DNA of 53,155 bases. It comes from Candidatus Sulfopaludibacter sp. SbA4. Lineage in GTDB: Bacteria > Acidobacteriota > Terriglobia > Bryobacterales > Bryobacteraceae. A program made the position numbers and the translations under genes. Shown here in pieces: positions 39,443-47,578 of the stretch. The stretch covers positions 17,744-70,898 of the forward strand of contig OMOG01000165.1 of assembly GCA_900290305.1 (NCBI GenBank). Reading direction: 5' to 3'. The notes under the pieces were generated by a model. The model was given only the letters and a program-made list of their open reading frames with translations. It was not told the DNA's origin and searched no databases. The first letter of the stretch is position 1. Each line of letters starts with the position of its first letter.

Positions 39443-41061
39443 ACCCTCGCTACTTCTTTATACCCCTCCTTCTCGGCGCCGCGCTGGCCCAGCAGCCCGC
39501 CGGACCCATCCGCTTCGAGGAGGTCTCAACCCAGGCCGGCATCCAATTCACCCACAGTTTCGGCGCGGAGAAACTCGGCTCCCTGCTGGAAAGCACCGGC
39601 GGAGGCGCTGTCTGGTTCGACTACAATAACGACGGCCTCCTGGATCTCTTCGTGACCAGCGGCAAGCCCCTCGGCCCCGGCATCCATCCGTATCCGTTGC
39701 GCAAGCCGCCCCAAACCCCGCCTTCCAACCACCTCTTCCGCAACGACGGCAAGGGCCATTTCAGCGACGTCACCCAGCAGGCCCACGTCGCGGGCGATCT
39801 CTTCAGCATGGGCGCCATCGCCGCCGACTACGATAACGACGGCCACACCGACCTGCTCGTCACCGGTTACGGGCGCGCCATCCTCTACCGCAACAAAGGC
39901 GACGGCACCTTCGAAGACGTCAGCGAGAAGGCCGGCCTCAAGGTCCCCGGCTGGTCCATCGGTGCGGCCTGGCTGGATTACGATCGCGATGGCTGCCTGG
40001 ACCTGTTCATCGGCCGCTACGTCAAGTTCGACCCCGAATACCGCTCCTACTACGCCGCCGACAACTATCCCGGTCCGCTGGATTACGAGCCCCAAACAAA
40101 CCTCCTGTTTCACAACAACTGCAACGGCACCTTCACCGACGTCAGCGAGAAGGCCGGCATCTCGAAGTTCAAGAGCCGCGCCATGGGCGTCACCGCCGCT
40201 GATTTCGATCTTGACGGCTATCCCGACATCTTCGTCGCCAACGACAAGACGGAGAACTTCCTGTTCCACAACGAGAAGAACGGAACCTTCAAGGAGATCG
40301 CCGTGCCCGCCGGGGTGGCATACGGGCAGAACGGCGAAAACACGTCGGCCATGGGACCGGTGTTCGCGGATCTGGATGGCGATGGCCGGCCGGACCTGTG
40401 GGTGTCGGATTCGAAGTTCAACCGCCTCATGAAGAACACCGGCAAGCTGCAGTTCGAGGATGTGACCGAACGCGCCGGCATCTCGCAACTCGCCGCGCAG
40501 TACGTGAGCTGGGGCACCGGCGCGCACGATTTCGATAACGACGGCCGCGACGACATCTTCATCGTCCATGGCGGGCTCATTCACCTCATTCCGCAGGAGC
40601 ACTCGGTCTTCCGCAACGCCGGTGCCATGAGGTTCGAAGATGTGTCGCGCGCGGCCGGGCCGTTTTTCGAGGTGAAGAGCGTGGGTCGCGGCGCCGCGTT
40701 CGCCGATTACGACAACGACGGCAAGATCGACGCGTTCATCGTGAACCTGGGCGGTCCGGCCTTCCTGCTGCACAATACTTCGCAGAACGCGAATCACTGG
40801 ATTTCCGTGAAGCTGGTGGGGCACAAGTCCAACCGCGATGGCATAGGAGCGCAGGTGGAGGTGGTCGCGGGCGGCCTCCGGCAGCAGCACGAGCGGGTGG
40901 CCGGATCGGGCTATCTCTCGGCGGACGATCCGCGCGTGCATTTCGGGTTGGGAACGGCGGCCAAGGTCGACAGACTGACGGTGACGTGGCCCGGCGGCGG
41001 CAAGCAGGTGATCGAGAACCCGCCGGTGGATCGCGTGATCACCGTTGAGGAGAAGCCATGA
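39439..41061 (+). CDS. FG-GAP/VCBS repeat protein with ASPIC/UnbV domain
   Basis: A 540-residue secreted protein. After a signal peptide (MNPRYFFIPLLLGAALAQ) there are at least six FG-GAP/VCBS calcium-binding blades (DYNNDGLLDLF, DYDNDGHTDLL, DYDRDGCLDLFIG, DFDLDGYPDIF, DLDGDGRPDLW, DYDNDGKIDAF). An ASPIC/UnbV domain is at the C-terminus (NHWISVKLVGHKSNRDGIGA, HFGLG, LTVTWPGG). This CRTAC1-like layout is very common in acidobacteria and planctomycetes and is thought to bind partners or polysaccharide outside the cell. The ATG overlaps the previous stop (ATGA), and its own stop overlaps an ATG at 41058, so it is central to the operon. Confidence 0.92.
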   Translation: MNPRYFFIPLLLGAALAQQPAGPIRFEEVSTQAGIQFTHSFGAEKLGSLLESTGGGAVWFDYNNDGLLDLFVTSGKPLGPGIHPYPLRKPPQTPPSNHLFRNDGKGHFSDVTQQAHVAGDLFSMGAIAADYDNDGHTDLLVTGYGRAILYRNKGDGTFEDVSEKAGLKVPGWSIGAAWLDYDRDGCLDLFIGRYVKFDPEYRSYYAADNYPGPLDYEPQTNLLFHNNCNGTFTDVSEKAGISKFKSRAMGVTAADFDLDGYPDIFVANDKTENFLFHNEKNGTFKEIAVPAGVAYGQNGENTSAMGPVFADLDGDGRPDLWVSDSKFNRLMKNTGKLQFEDVTERAGISQLAAQYVSWGTGAHDFDNDGRDDIFIVHGGLIHLIPQEHSVFRNAGAMRFEDVSRAAGPFFEVKSVGRGAAFADYDNDGKIDAFIVNLGGPAFLLHNTSQNANHWISVKLVGHKSNRDGIGAQVEVVAGGLRQQHERVAGSGYLSADDPRVHFGLGTAAKVDRLTVTWPGGGKQVIENPPVDRVITVEEKP

Positions 41062-41076
41062 GAAGGGCCCTGGCCC

Positions 41077-41122
41077 GTGGCGCACGCTCTCAGCGTGCCG
41101 CGTCGACATTCGTGTCGACGCC
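41077..41122. repeat. Half copy of the long palindromic repeat
   Basis: GTGGCGCACGCTCTCAGCGT, then GCCGCGTCGACATTCGTGTC and GACGCC. The two adjacent hairpins have the same layout as the left half of the elements at 1663 and 44722. It lies at the very start of the propeller/cytochrome gene. Confidence 0.75.
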
Positions 41123-43095
41123 TTCTTGCCCCCAACCCACTCGCGCTTTGGCGAGCACTCGCGCTTTGGCCCACTCGCGCTTTGGCGAGCACTCGCGCTT
41201 TGGCGAGCACTCGCGCTTTGGCGAGCCTAACCCCTACCCCCAACCCCCTTTTCCTGCTTGTCGCCCTCGCCCTCACCGCTCTCGCCGCGGACCGTCCGAC
41301 GCCACCGCGCTTTCCCTCCCCCATCGAGCTGGCATTTTCCAAGGACGGCGCCCGCCTCTTCGCGCTCTGCGAGGGCACCGACGAAGTGGTCGCGTACGAT
41401 GCCCGCTCCGGCTCGATCGTCCGGCGGATTCCGGTAGGGCGTGTGCCCAAGGGCCTGGCGCTTTCTCCCGATGGAAAGCACCTCTACGTGGCGAACTCCT
41501 GGAGCGATTCGGTCTCCGAGATCGATACCGCGGCGCTCGAAGCAGTGCGCAGCCTGCCCGCGGGGTTCGAGCCGAACTCGGTAGTCACCGACCTCGCCGG
41601 CCGTTTCCTCTACGTGGCCAACCGCATCAGCAACGATGTATCGGTGGTCGACCTGGTGACGGGCGCCGAAGTCAAACGCCTGGTGGCGGGCCGCGGCGCC
41701 GCCTATCTCGCTCTCTCTCCCGATGGCGCCAGCATCTATTGCACCCACATCTACCCGAACCCAGGCCTACACCGCACGCCGCCCGAATCCGAAATCACGG
41801 TCATCGACACCGCGCGCCAGGTCGTCAAGGACCGCTATCGCCTGCCCAACGCCGCGGGCGTGTTCCATGTGGCGTTGTCCGCCGACGGACGCCTCGGCAT
41901 GGCGGCGCAACTGCGTCCCAAGAACCTGGTTCCCCTGGCGCACGTGGAGCACGGCTGGGTCTTCGGCAATTCCATTTCGGTGTTCGGTGAAGACGTCGGG
42001 AACGCCGTCGGCGAGGTCGTGCAGATCCCCATCGACGAGCTGGATCGCTACTTCACCCCACCCTTCGCCATCGTGCTGGCGCCCGACAAGACCGCCGCCT
42101 ACATCTCCACCACGGGGTCCGACAGCGTGACCGTGATCGATATTCCGAAGCTGCTGGAGTGCATCCGCTCTGCAACTCCGGCGGAACGGCGGACCATGGC
42201 CAACGACCTCTCGGCTTCGGCCAACTACGTGGTGACCCGCATCCCCGTCGGATCGGCGCCCAAGGGGATGGTTCTCTCTCCCGATGGCAAGCGGCTGTAC
42301 GTGGCGAATCGCACCGACGACACGATCTCCGTGATCGACACCGCGTCCCGCAAGGTGACGGCCACGCTTTCGCTCGAAGGGCCGGCAGCCCCGACTGCCG
42401 AGCGCCGCGGCGAGCGTCTCTTCTTCAGCGCGCGCTTCGCCTTCCAAGGTCATTTCGGATGCGCCAATTGCCACCTCGAATCGACCTTCGACGGCCTGCA
42501 GTGGGACCTGGAGCCGGACGGTTTCGGCAAGGACATCGTGGACAACCGCCTCCTCGAAGACGTCGCCGAGACCGCGCCATTCAAGTGGAATGGATCGAAT
42601 CCCAATCTCGAAACCGAGTGCGGCCCGCGCACCGAGAAATTCTTCTATCGCTCCGAAAGCTACGACGGCTGGCAACTGGCCGACCTGGTGGCTTACATCA
42701 AAGCGATGCCGCTCCGCCCCAACCGCTACCGCCTGGCGTCCGGCGAACTGACGCCCGCCCAGGAGCGCGGCAAGGCGATCTTCGAGCGCACCCGCACCAG
42801 GAGCGGCGCGCCCATTCCGGAATCGAACCAGTGCGCGGTGTGCCACTCCGGGCGGCACTACACCAACCAGCAATTGGCGGACGTGGGCAGCGGCAAGCCC
42901 ACCGACCGGTCTCCGCTGATCGACGTGCCGCAGTTGACCAATGTGTTTCTGACCGCGCCGTATTTGCACGATGGCTCGGCGCGAACGCTCGAAGAGATCT
43001 GGACCGTGTTCAATCCCAAGGACACGCACGGGGTGACCAACGACCTCCAGAAGGACGAGCTCAACGATCTGATCGAGTATCTGAAAACGCTATGA
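41077..43095 (+). CDS. YVTN/YncE beta-propeller fused to dihaem cytochrome c peroxidase-like domain
   Basis: About 672 residues. A seven-blade YVTN propeller (about 75-450: SPDGKHLYVANSWSDSVSEI, SPDGKRLYVANRTDDTISVI) is followed by a MauG/cytochrome-c-peroxidase-like part with two haem motifs, CANCH and CAVCH. A periplasmic electron-transfer or sensing role is inferred. The native start is probably ATG 41058, which overlaps the upstream stop as ATGA like other genes here. It is now out of frame, because the second of five 18-bp tandem repeats (41138-41225) has lost 2 bp. With that unit restored, 41058 reads straight into the signal peptide (PNPLFLLVALALTALAAD). As it stands, translation must begin at GTG 41077, inside repeat sequence. 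Confidence 0.82.
   Translation: MAHALSVPRRHSCRRLLAPNPLALWRALALWPTRALASTRALASTRALASLTPTPNPLFLLVALALTALAADRPTPPRFPSPIELAFSKDGARLFALCEGTDEVVAYDARSGSIVRRIPVGRVPKGLALSPDGKHLYVANSWSDSVSEIDTAALEAVRSLPAGFEPNSVVTDLAGRFLYVANRISNDVSVVDLVTGAEVKRLVAGRGAAYLALSPDGASIYCTHIYPNPGLHRTPPESEITVIDTARQVVKDRYRLPNAAGVFHVALSADGRLGMAAQLRPKNLVPLAHVEHGWVFGNSISVFGEDVGNAVGEVVQIPIDELDRYFTPPFAIVLAPDKTAAYISTTGSDSVTVIDIPKLLECIRSATPAERRTMANDLSASANYVVTRIPVGSAPKGMVLSPDGKRLYVANRTDDTISVIDTASRKVTATLSLEGPAAPTAERRGERLFFSARFAFQGHFGCANCHLESTFDGLQWDLEPDGFGKDIVDNRLLEDVAETAPFKWNGSNPNLETECGPRTEKFFYRSESYDGWQLADLVAYIKAMPLRPNRYRLASGELTPAQERGKAIFERTRTRSGAPIPESNQCAVCHSGRHYTNQQLADVGSGKPTDRSPLIDVPQLTNVFLTAPYLHDGSARTLEEIWTVFNPKDTHGVTNDLQKDELNDLIEYLKTL
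41138..41225 (+). repeat. Five tandem 18-bp repeats at a gene start
   Basis: Unit CACTCGCGCTTTGGCGAG, each itself a small hairpin (CTCGC/GCGAG). Units are at 41138, 41156, 41172, 41190 and 41208. Unit 2 is 16 bp (ends GGCC instead of GGCGAG), giving 88 bp in total and changing the reading frame. Confidence 0.93.
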
Positions 43096-44222
43096 AACGC
43101 ATCTTCCCACTCCGTGGGGCAGGCCATCGCTTTTTGTGGCCTGCCTTGTCTGGAAGTTTGGCCCGTCTTGGTGACACAGGCATTCCTGCCTGTGTTGCCT
43201 TTCTGTTTTTGGCCTCAACTGCCCCCGCCGCAACGCCGGACATGCCCCGCTTCCGCTGGGAGAATTTCACCAAGGCCGACGGCTTGCCGGACGACCACGT
43301 CTTCAACGTCTGCGTGGATGGCGACCGCGTCTGGGCGGCTACGGAGAACGGGCTCGGCTTGTACCAGAAGGGCAAGTGGAAGGTCTACCGGCCGCAGGAT
43401 GGACTCGCTCACCGCGCGGTCCTGGGAGTGGCCGTCGATCCGCGCACCGGAGATGTCTGGGTCGCAACCATGGGCGGATTGAGCCGCTTCTCGGCGGGGC
43501 GCTTCGACAATTTCACGCAGCTCTCGAGCGGGCTTTCGAACGACGTGGTGTACGGCGTCGGGGTGGGAGGCGACTACGTGTGGACCGCGACCGCAGCGGG
43601 CGCCAGCCGCTTCGACACGCGCACCGGCCAGTGGGCCCTCTTCAACGAGCGCAACACCCCCATGTACGAGATCTGGACGTACAACGTGAGCGTCGGCAAG
43701 GACAAAGTCTATTACGCGGTCTGGGGCGGCGGCGTGCTCGAGTACGACGTGAAGACCGAGCGCTGGAAGGACTACAACGACCCGGACGGCGAAACCGAGA
43801 TGGTGGTCCTCAGGGACCAGGGGCTCATCCACGAAATCACTACATCCGTGAGCTATGCGGAGAAGGACAAGATTCTGTGGGTGGCCACTTACTTCGGAGC
43901 GAGCCGCTATGACGGGCGCAACTGGAAGAACTTCCTCGAGAAGGATAGCGGGCTGCCCAGCAACTTCCTCAACCAGGTGAAAGCGTTGGACGGAAGCCGC
44001 GCCTGGTTCTCCACCGACAAAGGGCTGGCCTATCTCGATGGCGAGAATTGGGCCGTCTATCGCCCCTCGGAAATGCTGGTCCGTGACGCGGCAGGCAAGG
44101 TTACGAGGATCGCGACGGACACTTCGCCCGCGCACCAGTATGTGCTGGCGGTGGATTTTCAGGGAGACGATATCTGGGTGGCGACGGCCAAGGGCCTGAG
44201 CCATGGGATCAGAATCAAATGA
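43092..44222 (+). CDS. Two-component-regulator-type beta-propeller protein, secreted
   Basis: A 376-residue protein made of 'two-component regulator propeller' repeats (about 60-376: GDRVWAATENGLGLYQKGKW, GDVWVATMGGLSRF, DYVWTATAAGASRF, ILWVATYFGASRYDGRNW, DDIWVATAKGLS). In hybrid sensors such propellers bind sugars; here no kinase is attached. The N-terminus has a hydrophobic stretch (ACVAFLFLASTAPAA) interrupted upstream by two palindromic repeats (43114-43145 and 43171-43199), which make the signal peptide unusually long. The ATG overlaps the previous stop (ATGA), and the stop overlaps the next gene's ATG. It is probably exported if the long leader is tolerated. Confidence 0.85.
   Translation: MKRIFPLRGAGHRFLWPALSGSLARLGDTGIPACVAFLFLASTAPAATPDMPRFRWENFTKADGLPDDHVFNVCVDGDRVWAATENGLGLYQKGKWKVYRPQDGLAHRAVLGVAVDPRTGDVWVATMGGLSRFSAGRFDNFTQLSSGLSNDVVYGVGVGGDYVWTATAAGASRFDTRTGQWALFNERNTPMYEIWTYNVSVGKDKVYYAVWGGGVLEYDVKTERWKDYNDPDGETEMVVLRDQGLIHEITTSVSYAEKDKILWVATYFGASRYDGRNWKNFLEKDSGLPSNFLNQVKALDGSRAWFSTDKGLAYLDGENWAVYRPSEMLVRDAAGKVTRIATDTSPAHQYVLAVDFQGDDIWVATAKGLSHGIRIK
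43114..43145. repeat. In-frame palindromic repeat in propeller signal region (1)
   Basis: GTGGGGCAGGCCATCGCTTT followed by TTGTGGCCTGCC. It is a hairpin of the GGCAGGC family in the reverse orientation relative to 26121. Confidence 0.75.
43171..43199. repeat. In-frame palindromic repeat in propeller signal region (2)
   Basis: GTGACACAGGCATTCCTGCC followed by TGTGTTGCC. It is the reverse complement of the elements at 23949 and 33192. Confidence 0.88.
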
Positions 44223-44683
44223 CAATCATCGATACATCCGTTGAGAAGAAGGCCGTCAGCGCCGTGGAAGCGCTGAACGAAGCGTTCCACTATGCACGCC
44301 CCAGTTCGTTTTCGCGCGCCCTGCGGCTGGACCTGAACGGGATTTCGATCCTGCTGATTTCCGGAACCGCCAGTATCGGCCCTCACGGCGAAACGCTTCA
44401 CGTGGGCGATTTCCGCGCGCAGTTGCGGCGCACCTTCGCCAACATCACCGCCTTGCTGGAGGCCGAAGGCGCCACCTGGAAGGACATCGTGCGCACCACC
44501 TGCTACCTGCGCGACATCGAGCGGGACTACGCCGTGTTCAACGAGGAGCGCACTGCCTTTTACCAGAAACAGGGCCTCGATCCGTTGCCCGCCTCCACAG
44601 GCATCCAGGCCATCCTGTGCCGCCCGGAGTTGCTCGTGGAGATCGAGGCGATCGCCCTGTTCCGCACGCAGTCCGAGGAGTGA
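44219..44683 (+). CDS. RidA/YjgF-family protein
   Basis: A 154-residue member of the RidA/YjgF/YER057c group, trimeric proteins of which several deaminate reactive enamine/imine intermediates. Visible family features are ILLISGTASIGPHGETLHVG, FRAQLRRTFANITALLEAEG, VRTTCYLRDIERDY and the end ILCRPELLVEIEAIALF. The Arg that binds the carboxylate in RidA (usually R105) may be the one in CRPELLVEIE. The ATG overlaps the propeller stop by 4 bp. It has no signal peptide, unlike every other gene of this operon, so its link to the exported products is unclear. Confidence 0.85.
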   Translation: MTIIDTSVEKKAVSAVEALNEAFHYARPSSFSRALRLDLNGISILLISGTASIGPHGETLHVGDFRAQLRRTFANITALLEAEGATWKDIVRTTCYLRDIERDYAVFNEERTAFYQKQGLDPLPASTGIQAILCRPELLVEIEAIALFRTQSEE

Positions 44684-44685
44684 TT

Positions 44686-46632
44686 ATGGGATTGCATACT
44701 GTAGCCCGCATTCCGCCAGCCGATGTGGCGCAGGCACTCCTGCCTGCCGTGTCGAGACTCGTCTCGACACGTGTTCGCGCAGTTCCGAAGCCAAGCGTCG
44801 GCATGAGTGCCGACGCGGCAGGCACGAGTGCCTGCGCCACGCAACTGTTGCTTGTCCTGCTCTCCGCCGCCATCCTCCACGCTCAAACCTGCTCCTGCGG
44901 AGCCAACCCGCCCGGACCCCCACCGAACCGCGAGCAGCGCCCCTACGCCAACACGCCCGAAGACATGCGGCCGTTTTCCAAATTCACCGTCCCATACTAC
45001 GAGAACTACGACAAGCTCGTGGAATACAACGGAGCGGCCCGCGACGTCCCCACCGTGAAGCCCGCAGACGTGGACGAGGTGCGGATCGGCTTCCTCGGCC
45101 CGGTGGAGAACCACCCCGACCAGCGCCTCGGCCAAGCCATGCTCCACGGCGCGCAGCTTGCCATCGAAGAGGCCAACGCCCGCGGCGCCTACGGCGGCAA
45201 GCCCTTCAAGCTGATGGTGCACAATGACCAGGCGGTCTGGGGCGCATCCAGCAACGAGATGGTCAAAATGGCCTACGACGACAAGGTCTGGGCCATGCTG
45301 GGCAGCATCAGCAGCGATTCCACCCACATCGCCTTGCGCGTGTCGCTGAAGGCCGAGGTGCCCATCGTCAACAGCGCGTCCACCGATCCCACCATTCCGG
45401 AAACCATCATCCCCTGGTACTTCACCACCATCCAGGACGATCGCGTGCAAGGCTACACGCTGGCGCGCCGGATCTACACCGAGGTGGGCCTGCACAAGGT
45501 CGCGCTGCTGCGAGCGAACGACCGCTACGGCCGCTTCGGAGTGCTCAAATTCAAGGACGCCTCGCGGCGGCTGGGCCATCCGGTGGTCATCGAACAGAAG
45601 TACCAGCCCGGCGATTCGGATTTCCGCCGCGAATTGCGCATCATCAACGAATCGGACGCCGACGGCATCGTGATCTGGGGCGACGCGGCGCCGGCCGGTA
45701 CGATCCTGAAGCAGATGCGCGATATGGGGATGAAGCAGCGCGTCTTCGGCAGCTTCCGCGTGCTGGGCGACGACCTGCTGGCCAACGCCGGAGACTCGGC
45801 GGAAGGGCTGGAGATCGTGTTTCCCTTCGACCCGACACGCGACGACCCGGGCTGGCTGGCCTTCAACCAACGCTTCGAGAAGCGCTTCGGCGCCCACCCC
45901 GACGTGTTCGCGTCGCTCGCCTACGACACCATGAACATCCTGGTGCAGGCGATCTGCCGCGCAGGGTTGAACCGCGGCAGAATCCGCGACGTCCTCACCG
46001 GCCTGGAGAATTACAAAGGCGTCACGGGCGACATGGTCTTCGACCCCAACTGCAAGAACATGGTGCCCATGTACCTGGCGACGGTCCACGGCGGCAAGTA
46101 CCAGTTCCGCCGCTATCCGATGCAGGCGCCCTACGCCAAAGTGGGGGAAGGGAGCGTGAAGTACAACGGTCCGCCGCTGCCTGACGCCGCTGCCGGCCCG
46201 GTGCGCATCGGCATCTTCGGTCCGGATGCCGAGGCGGTGGTCGCCCGCATTTCGCCGCTGCTGGCGCCGTATCAAGGGCGTTACTCGCTGGTCGCGGTGC
46301 CGTCGGATGTGCCGTGGGGCCAGGCTTCCACCGGCCTGGTCAACCTGATCTACGATCAGGAAGCCTTGGGGCTGATCGCGACCGGCCGCAACGCGAGCCA
46401 CCTGGCGGAGCAACTCGCCGCCAAATCGTTTGTGCCGTTGATTGCCGTCACGGCGGACCATGACGTGACCTCGGTCAATATCCCCTGGGTGATTCGTCTG
46501 CCCGCCGACACGCCGATCGAGGACGCGCTCGGCCGCTTTCTCGCCGCCGCCGAAAAATCGGGACCCAATCGCGGACGGTTGCGGGAAGTGCTGGTGGGGC
46601 AGCCGGCGGCCGCATCCCCGGCGCCCAGGTGA
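44686..46632 (+). CDS. ABC transporter substrate-binding protein (Peripla_BP_6 type), orphan
   Basis: A 648-residue branched-chain-amino-acid-type binding protein. The first binding fold is at about 120-480 (VRIGFLGPVENHPDQRLGQA, GGKPFKLMVHNDQAVWG, ALLRANDRYGRFGVLKFKD, YDTMNILVQAICRAGL). A second, shorter fold at the C-terminus (VRIGIFGPDAEAVV, LIATGRNASHLAEQLAAK, VPLIAVTADHD) makes it longer than usual. Similar proteins occur with PQQ-dependent alcohol dehydrogenase systems, but no dehydrogenase is here. No permease or ATPase is adjacent. The signal-like core (LLLVLLSAAILHA, then QTCSCG) is preceded by a long palindromic repeat (44722-44840) read in frame. The start at ATG 44686 is 3 bp after the RidA-like stop. 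Confidence 0.85.
   Translation: MGLHTVARIPPADVAQALLPAVSRLVSTRVRAVPKPSVGMSADAAGTSACATQLLLVLLSAAILHAQTCSCGANPPGPPPNREQRPYANTPEDMRPFSKFTVPYYENYDKLVEYNGAARDVPTVKPADVDEVRIGFLGPVENHPDQRLGQAMLHGAQLAIEEANARGAYGGKPFKLMVHNDQAVWGASSNEMVKMAYDDKVWAMLGSISSDSTHIALRVSLKAEVPIVNSASTDPTIPETIIPWYFTTIQDDRVQGYTLARRIYTEVGLHKVALLRANDRYGRFGVLKFKDASRRLGHPVVIEQKYQPGDSDFRRELRIINESDADGIVIWGDAAPAGTILKQMRDMGMKQRVFGSFRVLGDDLLANAGDSAEGLEIVFPFDPTRDDPGWLAFNQRFEKRFGAHPDVFASLAYDTMNILVQAICRAGLNRGRIRDVLTGLENYKGVTGDMVFDPNCKNMVPMYLATVHGGKYQFRRYPMQAPYAKVGEGSVKYNGPPLPDAAAGPVRIGIFGPDAEAVVARISPLLAPYQGRYSLVAVPSDVPWGQASTGLVNLIYDQEALGLIATGRNASHLAEQLAAKSFVPLIAVTADHDVTSVNIPWVIRLPADTPIEDALGRFLAAAEKSGPNRGRLREVLVGQPAAASPAPR
44722..44840. repeat. 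Long nested palindromic repeat, copy B (in binding-protein gene)
   Basis: 119 bp closely matching 1663-1790. The outer arms are GCGCAGGCACTCCTGCCTGC and GCAGGCACGAGTGCCTGCGC, with the same two inner hairpins. Again it lies between a start codon and the hydrophobic core of a signal peptide, and is read in the same frame (ADVAQAL...SACAT). Confidence 0.92.
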
Positions 46633-46876
46633 CCGCTGTCGATCCTCGCGGTGCAGTATCCGTTGACCGTGGCAATCGACACCGCCGAGCGGCCGGTACT
46701 GACCGGGGGAGAGGTCAAGCAGCCGGTTGTCAATCCACCAGAGAAGTAGTTGGCTTGCAATTCTCGCATCGGGGCCGGCTGACCGCCTGTCCGGCTTGCT
46801 TTCACCCAGGCCGGCTGATAGATTCGTAACAGATATTAAGAGACCCTAATCACTTAATACAAGGAGGAGTCGGCCG

Positions 46877-47578
46877 ATGCAGCTTTTCATCCTCGGTATT
46901 CTCCTGGCCGCAGGCGCCGCCTACTCCCAGACGCTAAATCTTGCAACGAATGCACCCACTGTCGCTCAATTCGGCGGCACTGTGACCCTCACCGCGACAG
47001 TCACTCCCGCCGGCGCTACCGGAAAAGTGACCTTCTACGATGGCACGACCATCCTGGGAATCGGGACACTCTCGGGGTGTGGCATCGCTTTCGACGGCCT
47101 TGCTGCCTGCCGGCAATCGGAAGCTGAGGGCGTACTATGGCGGCGATAGCAGTCACTCCGGCGTGAGCTCGAATATCCTCACGTAGACGGTGAAGGCGGC
47201 AGGTGGCACGACATTCACCGTGGCCCCTCCGATCGCGGCAGGCGATGACCCGGTTTCCGTTGCGGTGGCAGATTTCAACGGAGATGGCATCCTGGATCTT
47301 GCAGTCGTCAGTGACGGGGATCTGAGCATCCTCTTGGGTAAGGGCGATGGCACGTTCCAACAGGCGCGCAACTTCACGAGCGGAGTCGGCCTGTAGTCGG
47401 TCGCTGCAGGCGGTTTTAACCGAGCCGGAAAGACGGATTTGGTAGTCGCCGATCTCGGCGGCAACAGCGTCGATGTTCTGCTGGGTAACGGGGACGGCAC
47501 GTTTCAACCCCTATCAACTATCCTGTGGACCCCGTTCCAACGTCGGTGGCGGTAGCCGATTTCAATGGACCGTCCGGG
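46877..47578 (+). pseudogene. Decayed Ig-like/FG-GAP repeat protein
   Basis: The start is good: AAGGAGGAG 9 bp before ATG 46877, then a signal peptide (MQLFILGILLAAGAAYSQ) and an Ig-like repeat (TVTLTATVTPAGATGKVTFY). The frame is lost near 47080-47110. Downstream pieces in other frames still read LRAYYGGDSSHSGVSSN, VAVADFNGDGILDLAVVSDG, LLGKGDGTFQQARNF and VLLGNGDGTFQ, which are FG-GAP/VCBS repeats broken by several stop codons. Intact relatives are large secreted Ig/FG-GAP proteins of acidobacteria. The upstream gap 46633-46876 holds no other gene that I can support. Confidence 0.8.

Noticed and set aside
41138-41225. CRISPR array
   Set aside because: The units are directly adjacent with no spacers, lie in a coding 5' end, and have no cas genes nearby.
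42159-43091. Long plus-strand frame running into the propeller gene
   Set aside because: It overlaps the cytochrome/propeller gene in a shifted frame, with Arg-rich nonsense sequence; the real start is ATG 43092.
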